Shown here one piece after another: positions 6,695 to 15,468 of a stretch of DNA of 37,416 bases (positions are counted from its first letter, which is position 1; every line of letters starts with the position of its first letter). The position numbers were made by a program, and so were the translations under genes. The DNA comes from an uncultured Clostridia bacterium. Its GTDB lineage: Bacteria; Bacillota; Clostridia; Peptostreptococcales; Anaerovoracaceae. The DNA is taken from contig CAKQOE010000024.1 in assembly GCA_934255545.1 (NCBI GenBank), forward strand, positions 1-37,416, in the 5' to 3' direction. The notes beneath the pieces are model-generated. The model did not search any database. It was not told where the DNA came from and saw only the letters and a list, made by a program, of their open reading frames with translations.

Positions 6695-7615
6695 ATGTTA
6701 AAAATGAAAAAATTTGCATGTGTCGCTTTAGCGGCTGCTCTGTGTGTTACAGCTTTTGCAGGCTGCGGTTCAAGCAAGGACGCAGGATCTGCAGCAGGTG
6801 GAGACAGCAGCGCGTCTGACCTTTCAGGAAAGAGCATCTACGTTGTTTCAAGAGAAGAGGGTTCAGGTACGAGAGATGCGTTTACTGAGCTGACAGGTGT
6901 TATGGAAAAGGATGCTAACGGCGAAAAGGTAGACAACACAGCAGTAAGCGCAGAGATCACAAGCAGCACTTCAGTAATGATGACGACTGTTGCAGGCAAT
7001 AAGACAGCTATCGGTTACATCTCACTCGGTTCTCTCGATGACACTGTAAAGGCCCTCAAGGTAAACGGAGTTGAGCCTTCACCTGAAACTGTAAAAGACG
7101 GAAGCTACACTATCGCTCGTCCTTTCAATATAGTTACAAAGGAAGGCGGAGTAAGCGAAGCAGCTCAGGACTTCATCGATTACATCCTCAGCTCTGACGG
7201 TCAGACTGTTATAACTGATGAAAAATACGTTTCTGTAGCTGACGGCGCAGCTGCTTACCAGAAAAAGGAAGGCCTTTCAGGCAAGGTAACTGTAGGCGGT
7301 TCATCATCAGTAACTCCTGTTATGCAGAAGCTTGCAGAAGCTTACATGGCTGTAAATCCGGGCGTAACTGTAGAAGTTGAACAGTCTGACTCTACTACAG
7401 GCGTTACTTCAACTATCGACGGTGTATTTGATATCGGTATGGCATCACGCGATCTCAAGGACAGCGAGACTTCACAGGGCGTAAAGGGAACAGTTATCGC
7501 AATGGACGGTATCGCAGTTATCGTAAATAGCGACAACACTCTCGAAGATATCACAACAGATCAGATCAAGTCAGTATTTACAGGTGAAACTACTTCATGG
7601 GGTGACCTGTTATAA
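6695..7615 (+). CDS. pstS: Phosphate ABC transporter substrate-binding lipoprotein, circularly permuted PstS
   Basis: 306-residue lipoprotein with signal peptide and lipobox FAGC (Cys24). It captures phosphate outside the membrane for PstCAB. The two PstS segments are in swapped order. Residues about 47-190 match the usual C-terminal half (VVSREEGSGTR phosphate-binding loop, IGYISLGSL, RPFNIVTK, FIDYILSSDGQ). Residues about 196-306 match the usual N-terminal half (TVGGSSSVTPVMQKLAEAY, IGMASRDLKDSE, MDGIAVIVN) and end at the motif (FTGETTSWGDL) that normally leads into SREEGSGTR. Thus the usual central join has become the two termini. I chose ATG 6695, 10 bases after AAGGAG; ATG 6686 is too close. 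The stop overlaps pstC (TAATG). Confidence 0.92.
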   Translation: MLKMKKFACVALAAALCVTAFAGCGSSKDAGSAAGGDSSASDLSGKSIYVVSREEGSGTRDAFTELTGVMEKDANGEKVDNTAVSAEITSSTSVMMTTVAGNKTAIGYISLGSLDDTVKALKVNGVEPSPETVKDGSYTIARPFNIVTKEGGVSEAAQDFIDYILSSDGQTVITDEKYVSVADGAAAYQKKEGLSGKVTVGGSSSVTPVMQKLAEAYMAVNPGVTVEVEQSDSTTGVTSTIDGVFDIGMASRDLKDSETSQGVKGTVIAMDGIAVIVNSDNTLEDITTDQIKSVFTGETTSWGDLL

Positions 7616-8472
7616 TGAAAAAATTCACTGAATACCTGATGCATGCGGTCTTTTTTCTGACCGCATGCGTTTCAGTACTTGCGGTGGTCCTGATATGCAT
7701 ATTCCTCTTCAAAAATGGATTTTCTGCCATAAGCCAGATCGGTCTTGTAAATTTCCTTACAGGAACAGAATGGAAACCGAAGAATAATATATTCGGCATC
7801 CTGCCGATGATAATAGGCAGCATATATGTAACGATCGGAGCAGTCGTGATCGGCATGCCGATCGGTATCCTGTGCGCGATATTCCTTGCAAAATTCTGCC
7901 CACAGGCCTTATACAGGATCATAAAGCCAGTCGTAAATCTCATGGCGGGCATACCGTCAGTAGTTTACGGATTTTTCGGACTTATGCTCATAGTTCCGTT
8001 TTTCCAGGAGATATTTGGAAGCAGTGGAAAGGGACTTCTTACAGCATCGGTAATACTTGGAATAATGATACTGCCGACAGTAATAAGCGTGTCGGAGGCG
8101 GCTCTCAGAGCCGTTCCGGACTCATACTTTGAGGGCGCGCTCGCTCTTGGAGCGACAAAAGAAAAGAGCGTTCTTTTTACAGTAGTACCGGCTGCAAAGT
8201 CAGGCATACTTGCCGGAGTCGTGCTCGGCATAGGACGCGCGATAGGCGAGACGATGGCAGTTATAATGGTAGCCGGAAACCAGCCGCAGATACCTCACAG
8301 CCTGCTTGACGGCGTGAGAACTATGACAGCCAATATCGTTATAGAGATGGGATATGCGACAGACCTTCACAGAGAAGCGCTCGTCGCGACAGCAGTAGTT
8401 CTCTTTGTTTTCATACTCATAATAAACCTGTGCGTTTCTCTTCTGAGGAGCAGGAGCAGTGACAGATCGTAG
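7615..8472 (+). CDS. pstC: Phosphate ABC transporter permease PstC
   Basis: 285 residues with about six transmembrane helices. The binding-protein-dependent permease motif lies in the cytoplasmic loop (EGALALGATKEKSVLFTVVPAAKSGI, about 178-204). GRAIGETMAVIMVAGN is typical of PstC. It forms the membrane channel with PstA. Its ATG shares one base with the pstS stop (TAATG), so the two are translationally coupled. Confidence 0.95.
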   Translation: MKKFTEYLMHAVFFLTACVSVLAVVLICIFLFKNGFSAISQIGLVNFLTGTEWKPKNNIFGILPMIIGSIYVTIGAVVIGMPIGILCAIFLAKFCPQALYRIIKPVVNLMAGIPSVVYGFFGLMLIVPFFQEIFGSSGKGLLTASVILGIMILPTVISVSEAALRAVPDSYFEGALALGATKEKSVLFTVVPAAKSGILAGVVLGIGRAIGETMAVIMVAGNQPQIPHSLLDGVRTMTANIVIEMGYATDLHREALVATAVVLFVFILIINLCVSLLRSRSSDRS

Positions 8473-8487
8473 GAGGCGCCGGATAAA

Positions 8488-9348
8488 ATGACAAAAATGG
8501 AAAAACTTAAAAAAAGGCTACGCGAGTACCGGAATTCACCGGGATCGTTCGTAATATTCCTGCTTCTGGTGCTGTCAGCGATCATAACTGCAGGAGTCAC
8601 ATTTTCTATAATCATATACGTAGCGGTAAAAGGCATACCATATCTGGATCCGGATATGTTCTCGCTCAAATATACAGAAGAAAACCAGTCTATGCTGCCG
8701 TCGATCATAAACACGATATATATGACAGCGCTTTCTCTGCTTTTCGCAGTACCGATCGGCATAGGCTGCGCCATATACCTTGTGGAATACGCGAAGCGCG
8801 GCAATAAATTCGTGACGGTCATAAGGCTTACGGCGGAGACGCTTTCAGGAATACCGTCGATAGTATACGGACTTGTCGGATACCTGATATTTGTCATAGG
8901 TCTCAAGCTCGGCCTTACGCTTCTGGGCGGCTCGCTGACTATGGCGACTATGATACTGCCGCTGATCATGCGGACTACTGAAGAGGCTCTTATAGCAGTA
9001 CCTGATATGTACCGCGAGGGCAGCTACGGTCTGGGGGCCGGCAGACTGAGGACGATATTTTCCATAATACTTCCATCAGCCGTTCCGGGCATACTTTCCG
9101 GCGTCATACTCGGTGTAGGAAGAGTAGTAGGAGAAACAGCAGCACTTATATTTACAGCAGGTTCAGTCGCAAAAGCCGCAACATCGCTCATGTCGTCATC
9201 AAGAACGCTTTCGGTACACATGTATATACAGCAGTCTGAAGGCCTGCACATGAACGAAGCTTTCGCAACAGCAGTCGTACTGCTGATAGTAGTAGTCATC
9301 ATAAACCTTGCTTCCGAGCTCATAGCAGGAAAGCTTACTAAAAAATAA
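8488..9348 (+). CDS. pstA: Phosphate ABC transporter permease PstA
   Basis: 286 residues with about six membrane helices. The permease EAA-type loop is EGSYGLGAGRLRTIFSIILPSAVPGI, followed by GRVVGETAALIFTAG, the PstA counterpart of the PstC motif. The start is fixed by AGGAGG eleven bases upstream. It lies 15 bp after pstC. A 109-bp gap with a three-way-junction structure separates it from pstB. Confidence 0.95.
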   Translation: MTKMEKLKKRLREYRNSPGSFVIFLLLVLSAIITAGVTFSIIIYVAVKGIPYLDPDMFSLKYTEENQSMLPSIINTIYMTALSLLFAVPIGIGCAIYLVEYAKRGNKFVTVIRLTAETLSGIPSIVYGLVGYLIFVIGLKLGLTLLGGSLTMATMILPLIMRTTEEALIAVPDMYREGSYGLGAGRLRTIFSIILPSAVPGILSGVILGVGRVVGETAALIFTAGSVAKAATSLMSSSRTLSVHMYIQQSEGLHMNEAFATAVVLLIVVVIINLASELIAGKLTKK

Positions 9349-9372
9349 ACTTATAAAATGATCAATATGTAA

Positions 9373-9440
9373 ATGGATCACAGCATGACGCGGCCTCCCG
9401 GCCGCCTGCAGGAGCGCTGAGCGCTCGGACGATGATCCAT
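9373..9440 (+). other. Three-way-junction hairpin structure inside the pst operon
   Basis: The outer stem ATGGATCA (9373-9380) pairs with TGATCCAT (9433-9440) and encloses GCGGCC-TCCC-GGCCGC (9390-9405) and GAGCGC-TGA-GCGCTC (9412-9426). There is no T-run. It may uncouple transporter membrane subunits from PstB/PhoU levels by RNA processing. Confidence 0.6.
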
Positions 9441-9457
9441 ACGGAGCATAATATATA

Positions 9458-10207
9458 ATGGATAAGATAAATATTTCAAACATGGATCTGTATTACGGCG
9501 ATTTTCATGCATTGAAGGATATAAATCTTGATATTCCCAAGAATGAGATAACCGCCTTTATAGGACCGTCAGGATGCGGAAAGTCAACGCTCCTGAAGTC
9601 GCTCAACAGGATGAACGATCTTGTGGAAGGCTGTAAGATAACAGGCAGCATAACACTTGACGGTGAGGATATATACGGAAACATAGACGTAAACAACTTG
9701 AGAAAAAGGGTAGGAATGGTATTCCAGAAGCCGAATCCGTTTCCTATGAGCATATATGACAATATAGCATACGGTCCGAAGACTCACGGCATACGAAAAA
9801 AATCGCAGCTGGACGAGATAGTTGAAAGGTCGCTGAGAGGCGCAGCGATATGGGAAGAGACAAAAGACAGACTCAACACCAGCGCGCTCGGCATGTCAGG
9901 CGGACAGCAGCAGAGGCTGTGTATAGCGAGAGCGCTTGCTGTAGAGCCGGAGGTGCTTCTCATGGATGAGCCGACGAGCGCCCTCGACCCTATATCGACT
10001 TCTAAAATAGAGGATCTGGCTGTAGAACTGAAAGATAAATACACTATAGTAATAGTTACGCACAATATGCAGCAGGCTACGCGTATATCAGACAGGACAG
10101 CGTTCTTCCTGCTCGGAGAGATGGTCGAGTACGAAAAAACAGATACGCTGTTTGCTGACCCTAAGGATAAGCGTACAGAAGATTATATAACAGGGAGGTT
10201 CGGATGA
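9458..10207 (+). CDS. pstB: Phosphate ABC transporter ATP-binding protein PstB
   Basis: 249 residues, usual length. Walker A GPSGCGKST (36-44), Q-loop VFQKPNPF typical of PstB, signature MSGGQQQRLCIARAL, Walker B VLLMDEPTSALDP and the H-loop histidine in IVTHNMQQA. It powers PstCA. The ATG of phoU overlaps its stop (ATGA). Confidence 0.97.
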   Translation: MDKINISNMDLYYGDFHALKDINLDIPKNEITAFIGPSGCGKSTLLKSLNRMNDLVEGCKITGSITLDGEDIYGNIDVNNLRKRVGMVFQKPNPFPMSIYDNIAYGPKTHGIRKKSQLDEIVERSLRGAAIWEETKDRLNTSALGMSGGQQQRLCIARALAVEPEVLLMDEPTSALDPISTSKIEDLAVELKDKYTIVIVTHNMQQATRISDRTAFFLLGEMVEYEKTDTLFADPKDKRTEDYITGRFG

Positions 10208-10863
10208 TGCGCGTACTTTACAATGAACAGCTTGAAAAGCTTCATAATGAGCTTGTAGGTATGGGCAGGATGTGCGAGGAGGCCATAAGCGCAGCGATGA
10301 GCTCGCTTTTTGACAGCGACCCTGACATGGTAAAAAAGACACAGGAGCTTGAAAAGGAAATAGATGTGCAGGAGCGCACGATAGAGTCGATGTGCATGAA
10401 GCTGATACTCAAGCAGCAGCCTGTAGCTACAGACCTCAGGAACGTATCATCGGCGCTCAAGATGATATCGGACATGGAGCGCATAGGCGATCAGGCCCAG
10501 GATATAGCCGATATGGCGCGATTCCTGAATAAAAGCAACATAATATGTGCTGTGCATTTGAAGGAAATGGCAGATGCTGCTTCCAAAATGGTAAATGACA
10601 GCGTAGAAGCGTTTGTAAATGCAGATGCTGAAATGGCAAAAAATGTAATACTGTATGATAATATCGTTGATGATCTTTTTGTAAGGATAAAAAGCGAGAT
10701 AATAGAAGAAGTAGTCAAAAACAGCGATAAGGGTGAGGAGTTATTTGATATAATGATGGTGACCAAGTATCTTGAGAGGATAGGCGACCATGCGTGCAAT
10801 ATCGCTGAATGGGTGATCTATTCTATTACAGGGTCACACAACATAGAAGATATCGGGAAATAA
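10204..10863 (+). CDS. phoU: Phosphate transport regulator PhoU
   Basis: 219 residues with two PhoU three-helix repeats, each carrying the metal-binding ExxxD pattern (KMISDMERIGDQAQDIADMA in the first, MMVTKYLERIGDHACNIAEWV in the second). PhoU links PstSCAB activity to the PhoR kinase and dampens phosphate-starvation signalling. It overlaps pstB by four bases. A second ATG follows at 10207. Confidence 0.95.
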   Translation: MMRVLYNEQLEKLHNELVGMGRMCEEAISAAMSSLFDSDPDMVKKTQELEKEIDVQERTIESMCMKLILKQQPVATDLRNVSSALKMISDMERIGDQAQDIADMARFLNKSNIICAVHLKEMADAASKMVNDSVEAFVNADAEMAKNVILYDNIVDDLFVRIKSEIIEEVVKNSDKGEELFDIMMVTKYLERIGDHACNIAEWVIYSITGSHNIEDIGK

Positions 10864-10876
10864 ATAAACACAGCGG

Positions 10877-10897
10877 GGCGGCGGCCCGGCCGCCGGG
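10877..10897. other. GC-rich hairpin after phoU
   Basis: GGCGGC/GCCGCC stem without T-run, in the 148-bp gap between phoU and the response regulator. It probably does not stop transcription, so the regulator genes may be read through from the pst operon. Confidence 0.4.
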
Positions 10898-11011
10898 CAG
10901 AAAGTGAGCCGGAGCGTAAGCGTGTCAGCGCAATGTCATGCGCAATATCCTGCTGTGCAGCCGGTGACGGCTGAATGCGTTAAGCTATTAAAGAAAGGCA
11001 GGCTTGCAGAT

Positions 11012-11686
11012 ATGATATATATCGTTGAGGATGACAGCAGTATAAGGGAATTATTGGAATATTCTCTTAATAACAGCGGTTTTGAGGCCAGGGGATTTGA
11101 AACACCGACGATGTTTCACGCAGCTATGCGAGAGAAAAAACCGGAGCTTATACTTCTGGACATAATGCTTCCTGAGGAGGACGGACTTCATATACTGCGC
11201 GGTCTGCGCGCGGACAGCGGTACGTCAGATATACCTGTTATCATGCTTACGGCAAAGACGGGCGAGTATGATAAGGTCATAGGGCTTGACAGCGGCGCTG
11301 ACGATTATGTTACGAAGCCGTTCAGCATAATGGAGCTGATATCGCGCATAAAGGCAGTGCTGCGCCGCTCTGAAAAGCAAGAACAGGATGTGCTTTCGGC
11401 AGGTGGCATAGTACTCGATCGAAAGCGCCATACGGTATCAGCCGGAGGCAGGGACATCGTGCTGACATATAAGGAGTTTGAGCTGCTTAGCCTGCTCATG
11501 CAGAACAGAAATATAGTGCTTGAGCGCGACAGGCTGCTCAATGAGATATGGGGATACGATTTTGACGGCGAAACGAGGACTATAGACGTCCACATAAGGA
11601 CGCTGAGAAGCAAGCTCGGAGATGCCGGAGCATGCATAAAAACAGTCAGAGGCATAGGATATAAGCTTGAAGACAAGCAGGCATAA
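11012..11686 (+). CDS. phoP: OmpR/PhoB-family response regulator
   Basis: 224 residues. Receiver domain: acidic pair Asp7/Asp8, phospho-acceptor Asp50 (LLDIMLP), Thr in MLTAKT, Lys in YVTKPFS. The C-terminal winged helix ends with RTIDVHIRTLRSKLGD and VRGIGYKLE, as in PhoB/PhoP. Position after pstSCAB-phoU and before a sensor kinase makes it the phosphate-starvation regulator. The start at MIYIVEDD is chosen because an upstream extension to 10904 has no homology to the receiver fold, though the ribosome binding site (AAAGG, 14 bases away) is not ideal. Confidence 0.9.
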   Translation: MIYIVEDDSSIRELLEYSLNNSGFEARGFETPTMFHAAMREKKPELILLDIMLPEEDGLHILRGLRADSGTSDIPVIMLTAKTGEYDKVIGLDSGADDYVTKPFSIMELISRIKAVLRRSEKQEQDVLSAGGIVLDRKRHTVSAGGRDIVLTYKEFELLSLLMQNRNIVLERDRLLNEIWGYDFDGETRTIDVHIRTLRSKLGDAGACIKTVRGIGYKLEDKQA

Positions 11687-11706
11687 CGACAGGCGGTGCA
11701 CGATAT

Positions 11707-13071
11707 ATGACACAGAAAAAGACAAAAGAAATGACTATGAAAAAAAAGATATTCAGCGGCGTGTTCTGCACGTCGATGCTTGTGCTGCTGCTGTCGATAG
11801 CGATCGTGATGGGCGTCCTGTGGAATTATTATTCCAGAGAGTACGATGATAAGCTGAGGGATGAAGCACAGTATATTTCCGGGGGAATACAGACGTCCGG
11901 AATATCATATCTCAATGACATAGGCTCAGATGCCAGGCAGGACAGCCGTATAACATGGATAGCGAATGACGGCACTGTCATATACGACAGCTCCGCTGAC
12001 CCTGAGACTATGGAAAATCACGCCGACAGAGAGGAAGTTGCAGCGGCACTCAAAAAAGGTCATGGCGAATGTACACGGTATTCATCGACGCTTGCCGAAA
12101 AAACGCGTTATTACGCGATAAAGCTCAATGACGGTACAGTGTTGAGAGTGAGCATAACGCAGAGCACACTTTTATCTCTTATGGTAAGATCACTGCCATC
12201 GCTTGCAGCGCTTATAGCGGTCGTAGTATTTATATCTCTTATGATGGCTGCGAGCCTTTCAAGGCGTATAACGGAGCCTGTAAACTCTATAGATCTCGAT
12301 GAACCGCACAAATCAGAAATTTATACGGAGCTGACACCATTGCTTGATAAAATAGCTGATCAGAATGCGCAGATAAAAGCGCAGATGGATGAGCTCGTGG
12401 AGCAGCACGCTGTAAGGAAGGAATTTACAGCAAACGTAACGCACGAGCTGAAAACGCCGCTCACATCGATACTCGGCTTTGCTGAGATCATGAAGAGCGG
12501 TCTTGTAAAACCTGAAGATATGCAGCATTTTTCAGAAAAGATATATGACGAAGCACAGAGGCTGCTGTCTCTCATAGCTGATATACTCAGACTTTCAAAG
12601 CTTGAGTCTGACACAGATCTTCCTGAAAAGGAGGATATGGACCTTATGAGCCAGGCGGAGATAGTAGCAGAGCGTCTTGAGGATCACGCAAAAAGCTGCG
12701 GCGTAACGCTTACAGTGAGCGGGGAGCATGCTGCGGTAAGAGTAATACCGCAGATACTTGACGAGGTCATATTCAATATAACGGAAAATGCAATAAAATA
12801 TAATGTTCCGGGAGGAAGCGCAGATATACATACCGGTTATGAGGGGAACAGACCGTGTATAGTCATATCTGACACGGGAAAGGGCATAGCGCCCGAGGAT
12901 ATGCCGAGGATATTTGAACGCTTCTACAGAGCTGATAAAGCCCATACAGCTGCAGTTCCGGGCACGGGTCTTGGCCTTTCGATAGTGAAGCACGGAGTAA
13001 GCGTTATGGGCGCGGAATTATCCGTTGAGTCTGAGACTGGACGAGGGACTGTTATGAAGATACTTTTCTAA
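11707..13071 (+). CDS. phoR: Sensor histidine kinase of the phosphate regulon
   Basis: 454-residue membrane kinase. It has two transmembrane segments (about 13-36 and 155-180) around an extracytoplasmic sensor of about 120 residues, then a linker, HisKA (EFTANVTHELKTPLTSILGF) and HATPase_c with N box (FNITENAIKYN), G1 (DTGKGIAPEDMPRIFERFYR) and G2 (GTGLGLSIVKH). It is inferred to phosphorylate the adjacent regulator when PhoU/Pst signal phosphate lack. AGGCGG sits 10 bases before ATG 11707; Met at 11731 or 11737 are alternatives. Confidence 0.9.
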   Translation: MTQKKTKEMTMKKKIFSGVFCTSMLVLLLSIAIVMGVLWNYYSREYDDKLRDEAQYISGGIQTSGISYLNDIGSDARQDSRITWIANDGTVIYDSSADPETMENHADREEVAAALKKGHGECTRYSSTLAEKTRYYAIKLNDGTVLRVSITQSTLLSLMVRSLPSLAALIAVVVFISLMMAASLSRRITEPVNSIDLDEPHKSEIYTELTPLLDKIADQNAQIKAQMDELVEQHAVRKEFTANVTHELKTPLTSILGFAEIMKSGLVKPEDMQHFSEKIYDEAQRLLSLIADILRLSKLESDTDLPEKEDMDLMSQAEIVAERLEDHAKSCGVTLTVSGEHAAVRVIPQILDEVIFNITENAIKYNVPGGSADIHTGYEGNRPCIVISDTGKGIAPEDMPRIFERFYRADKAHTAAVPGTGLGLSIVKHGVSVMGAELSVESETGRGTVMKILF

Positions 13072-13086
13072 AAGGATGTATACATT

Positions 13087-13125
13087 AAAAAAACACCATT
13101 CATGATAATGTGAATGGTGTTTTTT
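13087..13125. terminator. Bidirectional terminator after phoR
   Basis: Stem ACACCATTCA/TGAATGGTGT flanked by seven A and six T. It ends the pho operon and may also stop leftward transcription from 13210. Confidence 0.9.
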
Positions 13126-13209
13126 ATGTTTGAAATATACCGGCGGCAGGCCGCCGCGGGTGATGTCTGTTATTATGTTATGCGCGTTATGCGTACAGTG
13201 GTGATCTTT

Positions 13210-14103
13210 TTATTCCTGAGCGGCCGTCTGATCCTCAGCGTCGCGGGCCTGCTGCCTTGCTTCACGTTTTGCTGCGCTTGCGATATTTTTAGCGTCGCGT
13301 GATGCGGCTTTGATCTTGGTCGTGCCGTCCTGTACTTCGCTGACAGTAGTTTTAAAATCAGTATAGTCGCTGTCAGTGTCGTACTTTGTTATGAAATCGA
13401 TATATGAGTTTATCTTATCGTAGTTTTCATTTCTTATGAGCGTAGAGAACTCAGAGAAAAGAGCTTCTTTTATATTGACAGTACTGCCTTCAACGACAGA
13501 TGATATATCGTTCTCAACATCTACTTTGTGCTCAGCTGCCGTCGCTGCTGCTGTCATGAGCTGATCCACGCCTTCAAGATATTTGCCTGCAGCGAATGTG
13601 TCCTGAACTGCGGTTACGTTGCTGTGGAGAGATTCTATGGTGTTTATCTCATTTATCATGCTGTTGATCTTGTCCTTGAAGCAGTTATCTGAGATCGTGT
13701 TGAAGTTGTTGAGCTGAGATATCGCTTCAGCGCCTGCAAGGGAACCGTCCTTGTAGCTGTCGAGGACTTTCTGCGCCGCATCGGTCACAGGAGCTTCTAT
13801 AGCGCTTACGAAGCCTGAATCGAAAGCATTCTCGCTGCTTATCTGCTGGCAAGTGTCAAAATCGCCTTCTGAGAGAGCCCTTGCGTACTTGCTTGTCGGA
13901 TTGAAATATGTAAAATAAAGATATACGCCTACCGCAGCAGCGGCCACTGCTATGATAATGACAGCTATGACTGCGATGAATATTGCTTTGCTGTGGCGTT
14001 TTCTGGCTGATCTTCTGGCCTTGCTTTTGTGAGTTGAGCTGGAATTGTAATCCGGTATAAACTGTACCGAATTATAGTCTTCTTTTTTTACGCGAAACAT
14101 CAT
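13210..14103 (-). CDS. Membrane-anchored extracellular protein, unknown function
   Basis: 297 residues. A basic cytoplasmic N-terminus (lysine/arginine cluster about 27-39) precedes one strong membrane helix (about 41-66). The outside part of about 230 residues is helix-rich, with serine, alanine and aspartate, and the tail (SRDAKNIASAAKREARQQARDAEDQ) is charged and likely coiled coil. I do not recognise the family. AAGGAG is three bases from Met1 and six from Met2 (14100), so Met2 is a likely real start. It lies 39 bp after the radical SAM gene on the same strand and may be cotranscribed. Confidence 0.75.
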   Translation of the reverse strand: MMFRVKKEDYNSVQFIPDYNSSSTHKSKARRSARKRHSKAIFIAVIAVIIIAVAAAAVGVYLYFTYFNPTSKYARALSEGDFDTCQQISSENAFDSGFVSAIEAPVTDAAQKVLDSYKDGSLAGAEAISQLNNFNTISDNCFKDKINSMINEINTIESLHSNVTAVQDTFAAGKYLEGVDQLMTAAATAAEHKVDVENDISSVVEGSTVNIKEALFSEFSTLIRNENYDKINSYIDFITKYDTDSDYTDFKTTVSEVQDGTTKIKAASRDAKNIASAAKREARQQARDAEDQTAAQE

Positions 14104-14142
14104 TTTCTCCTTTTACGTTTTTGCCCTTTGATAAATGGATAT

Positions 14143-14739
14143 TTAATCTTTTACTCTTACTCTGTAATGTATGCCGAGGTCTTCTGCTATTTTACGGCAT
14201 GATTCGATATCGTCATCGGAGATGACGTCAACTACGCTTAATGTTATTTCAGGTATAACGCCCTTGCAGCTCTTCGCGAAACGAAGCATTTCGTCGAATG
14301 CGCCTTCGTACTCAGGACGGCACAGCTCGTCGTACTTTTCAGCTGTAGGAGCGTTGAGGCTGATAGATATCGCGTCGAGGTACGGAGCTATCTCAGGCAG
14401 GATGTCTCTGCCGTTTATCATGTTGCCGAGTCCGTTTGTGTTGAGACGCGTTTTTACATTATAATGTTCTTTTACGTATTTTGCTGTGGCAGCAAGGTTT
14501 TCGACAGCGCATGTAGGTTCGCCGTAACCGCAGAAAACAAGCTCGTCAAAATCCGAAAGAGGAAATTCCTTCAGAGCTGCGAGTATATCATCCATCGTCG
14601 GGTCTGAATCCAGCCACAGGCTTGTGGCGTTTCCGACTGATTCGCCGTTCTGGCGGATGCAGAATGTGCATCTGCACGGACATTTATTTGTAAGATTGGC
14701 GTATGCTGTTCCGCCATAGACATAAAATATATCTGACAT
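14143..14739 (-). CDS. Radical SAM protein, TatD-associated type
   Basis: 198 residues with the radical SAM cluster motif C-x3-C-x2-C within KCPCRCTFC (residues about 19-27), the GEPT glycine-rich SAM loop and the RLNTNGLG segment. Length and the YGGTAYANLTNKCPCRCTFC start match the TatD-linked radical SAM family as I know it. That family usually sits beside tatD nuclease genes, and none lies in this window. Substrate unknown. AAAGGAAT precedes the ATG. It lacks a C-terminal extra cluster domain. Confidence 0.85.
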   Translation of the reverse strand: MSDIFYVYGGTAYANLTNKCPCRCTFCIRQNGESVGNATSLWLDSDPTMDDILAALKEFPLSDFDELVFCGYGEPTCAVENLAATAKYVKEHYNVKTRLNTNGLGNMINGRDILPEIAPYLDAISISLNAPTAEKYDELCRPEYEGAFDEMLRFAKSCKGVIPEITLSVVDVISDDDIESCRKIAEDLGIHYRVRVKD

Positions 14740-14890
14740 GTTTTATTCCTTTCAGAATCATGTTGTGTTTAAGATTCAAACTATAATATAATATTAAACG
14801 CGTAAAGTCAATGAATTGACAGGTTTAATCAGAAGAATCTCTGAAAATCAACGCAGAACGGAAGAAAAAACAGGTAAAGAAGAGGTAAAG

Positions 14891-15448
14891 ATGAAAAATA
14901 TCATAATTCTTGTAGATATCCAGAACGGCTTTGTAAAAACTGAATATGCAGAGGAGTCATTTAAAAGGGTTGAGGATCTCATGAAGCGCGAGCTTTTTGA
15001 TGTAGTTATAGCTACTAAATACTGGAATGAAGAAGGCAGCATAATATGCCGTCTCATGGACTGGCATGGTCTGTGTACTGAAGAAGAGCAGGATCTCCGT
15101 CCTGAGATAAAGGAATACGTAGACTATATAACTGAAAAGAACACGTTCTCAAGCATGACTGGTGAAATGAAGGATCTTCTTAAAGAAGTGAACGGCGGTG
15201 AGCTTCCGGAGCATGTTTTCGTTATAGGTTATGATACTGAGTGCTGCGTGCTGACTACGGCGACCGACCTGTTTGAAATGGGTGTAAGGCCTATAGTGCT
15301 TACGCAGTACTGCGGCTCGCATGACGGTGAACGCTACCACCAGGCCGGCATAACAAGCCTTGAACACCTTATAGGCCCTAAGTTCCTCATAGGTGAGAAG
15401 CTTGAGACTAAGGAGGATGTTGAGCGTATCGTGGAAAGATGCATGTAG
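14891..15448 (+). CDS. Isochorismatase-like cysteine hydrolase
   Basis: 185 residues. The catalytic triad of the family can be placed as Asp9 (LVDIQNGF), Lys83 (EKNTF) and Cys118 or Cys119 (YDTECCVLTTA). Members hydrolyse amides or related bonds (nicotinamide, isochorismate, others); the substrate here is not evident. The start at 14891 is preferred over an upstream start at 14816 because GAGG lies 8 bases before it and the conserved fold begins there. A MITE-like element follows 20 bp after the stop. Confidence 0.88.
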   Translation: MKNIIILVDIQNGFVKTEYAEESFKRVEDLMKRELFDVVIATKYWNEEGSIICRLMDWHGLCTEEEQDLRPEIKEYVDYITEKNTFSSMTGEMKDLLKEVNGGELPEHVFVIGYDTECCVLTTATDLFEMGVRPIVLTQYCGSHDGERYHQAGITSLEHLIGPKFLIGEKLETKEDVERIVERCM

Positions 15449-15468
15449 CGGATCTGTAGTGCAGAAAT

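Noticed and set aside
10904..11011. N-terminal extension of the response regulator
   Set aside because: The receiver fold begins at MIYIVEDD; the extension comes from translated GC-rich intergenic hairpin DNA.
13114..13302. Small plus-strand ORF after phoR
   Set aside because: It starts inside the terminator hairpin and runs antisense into the membrane protein gene.
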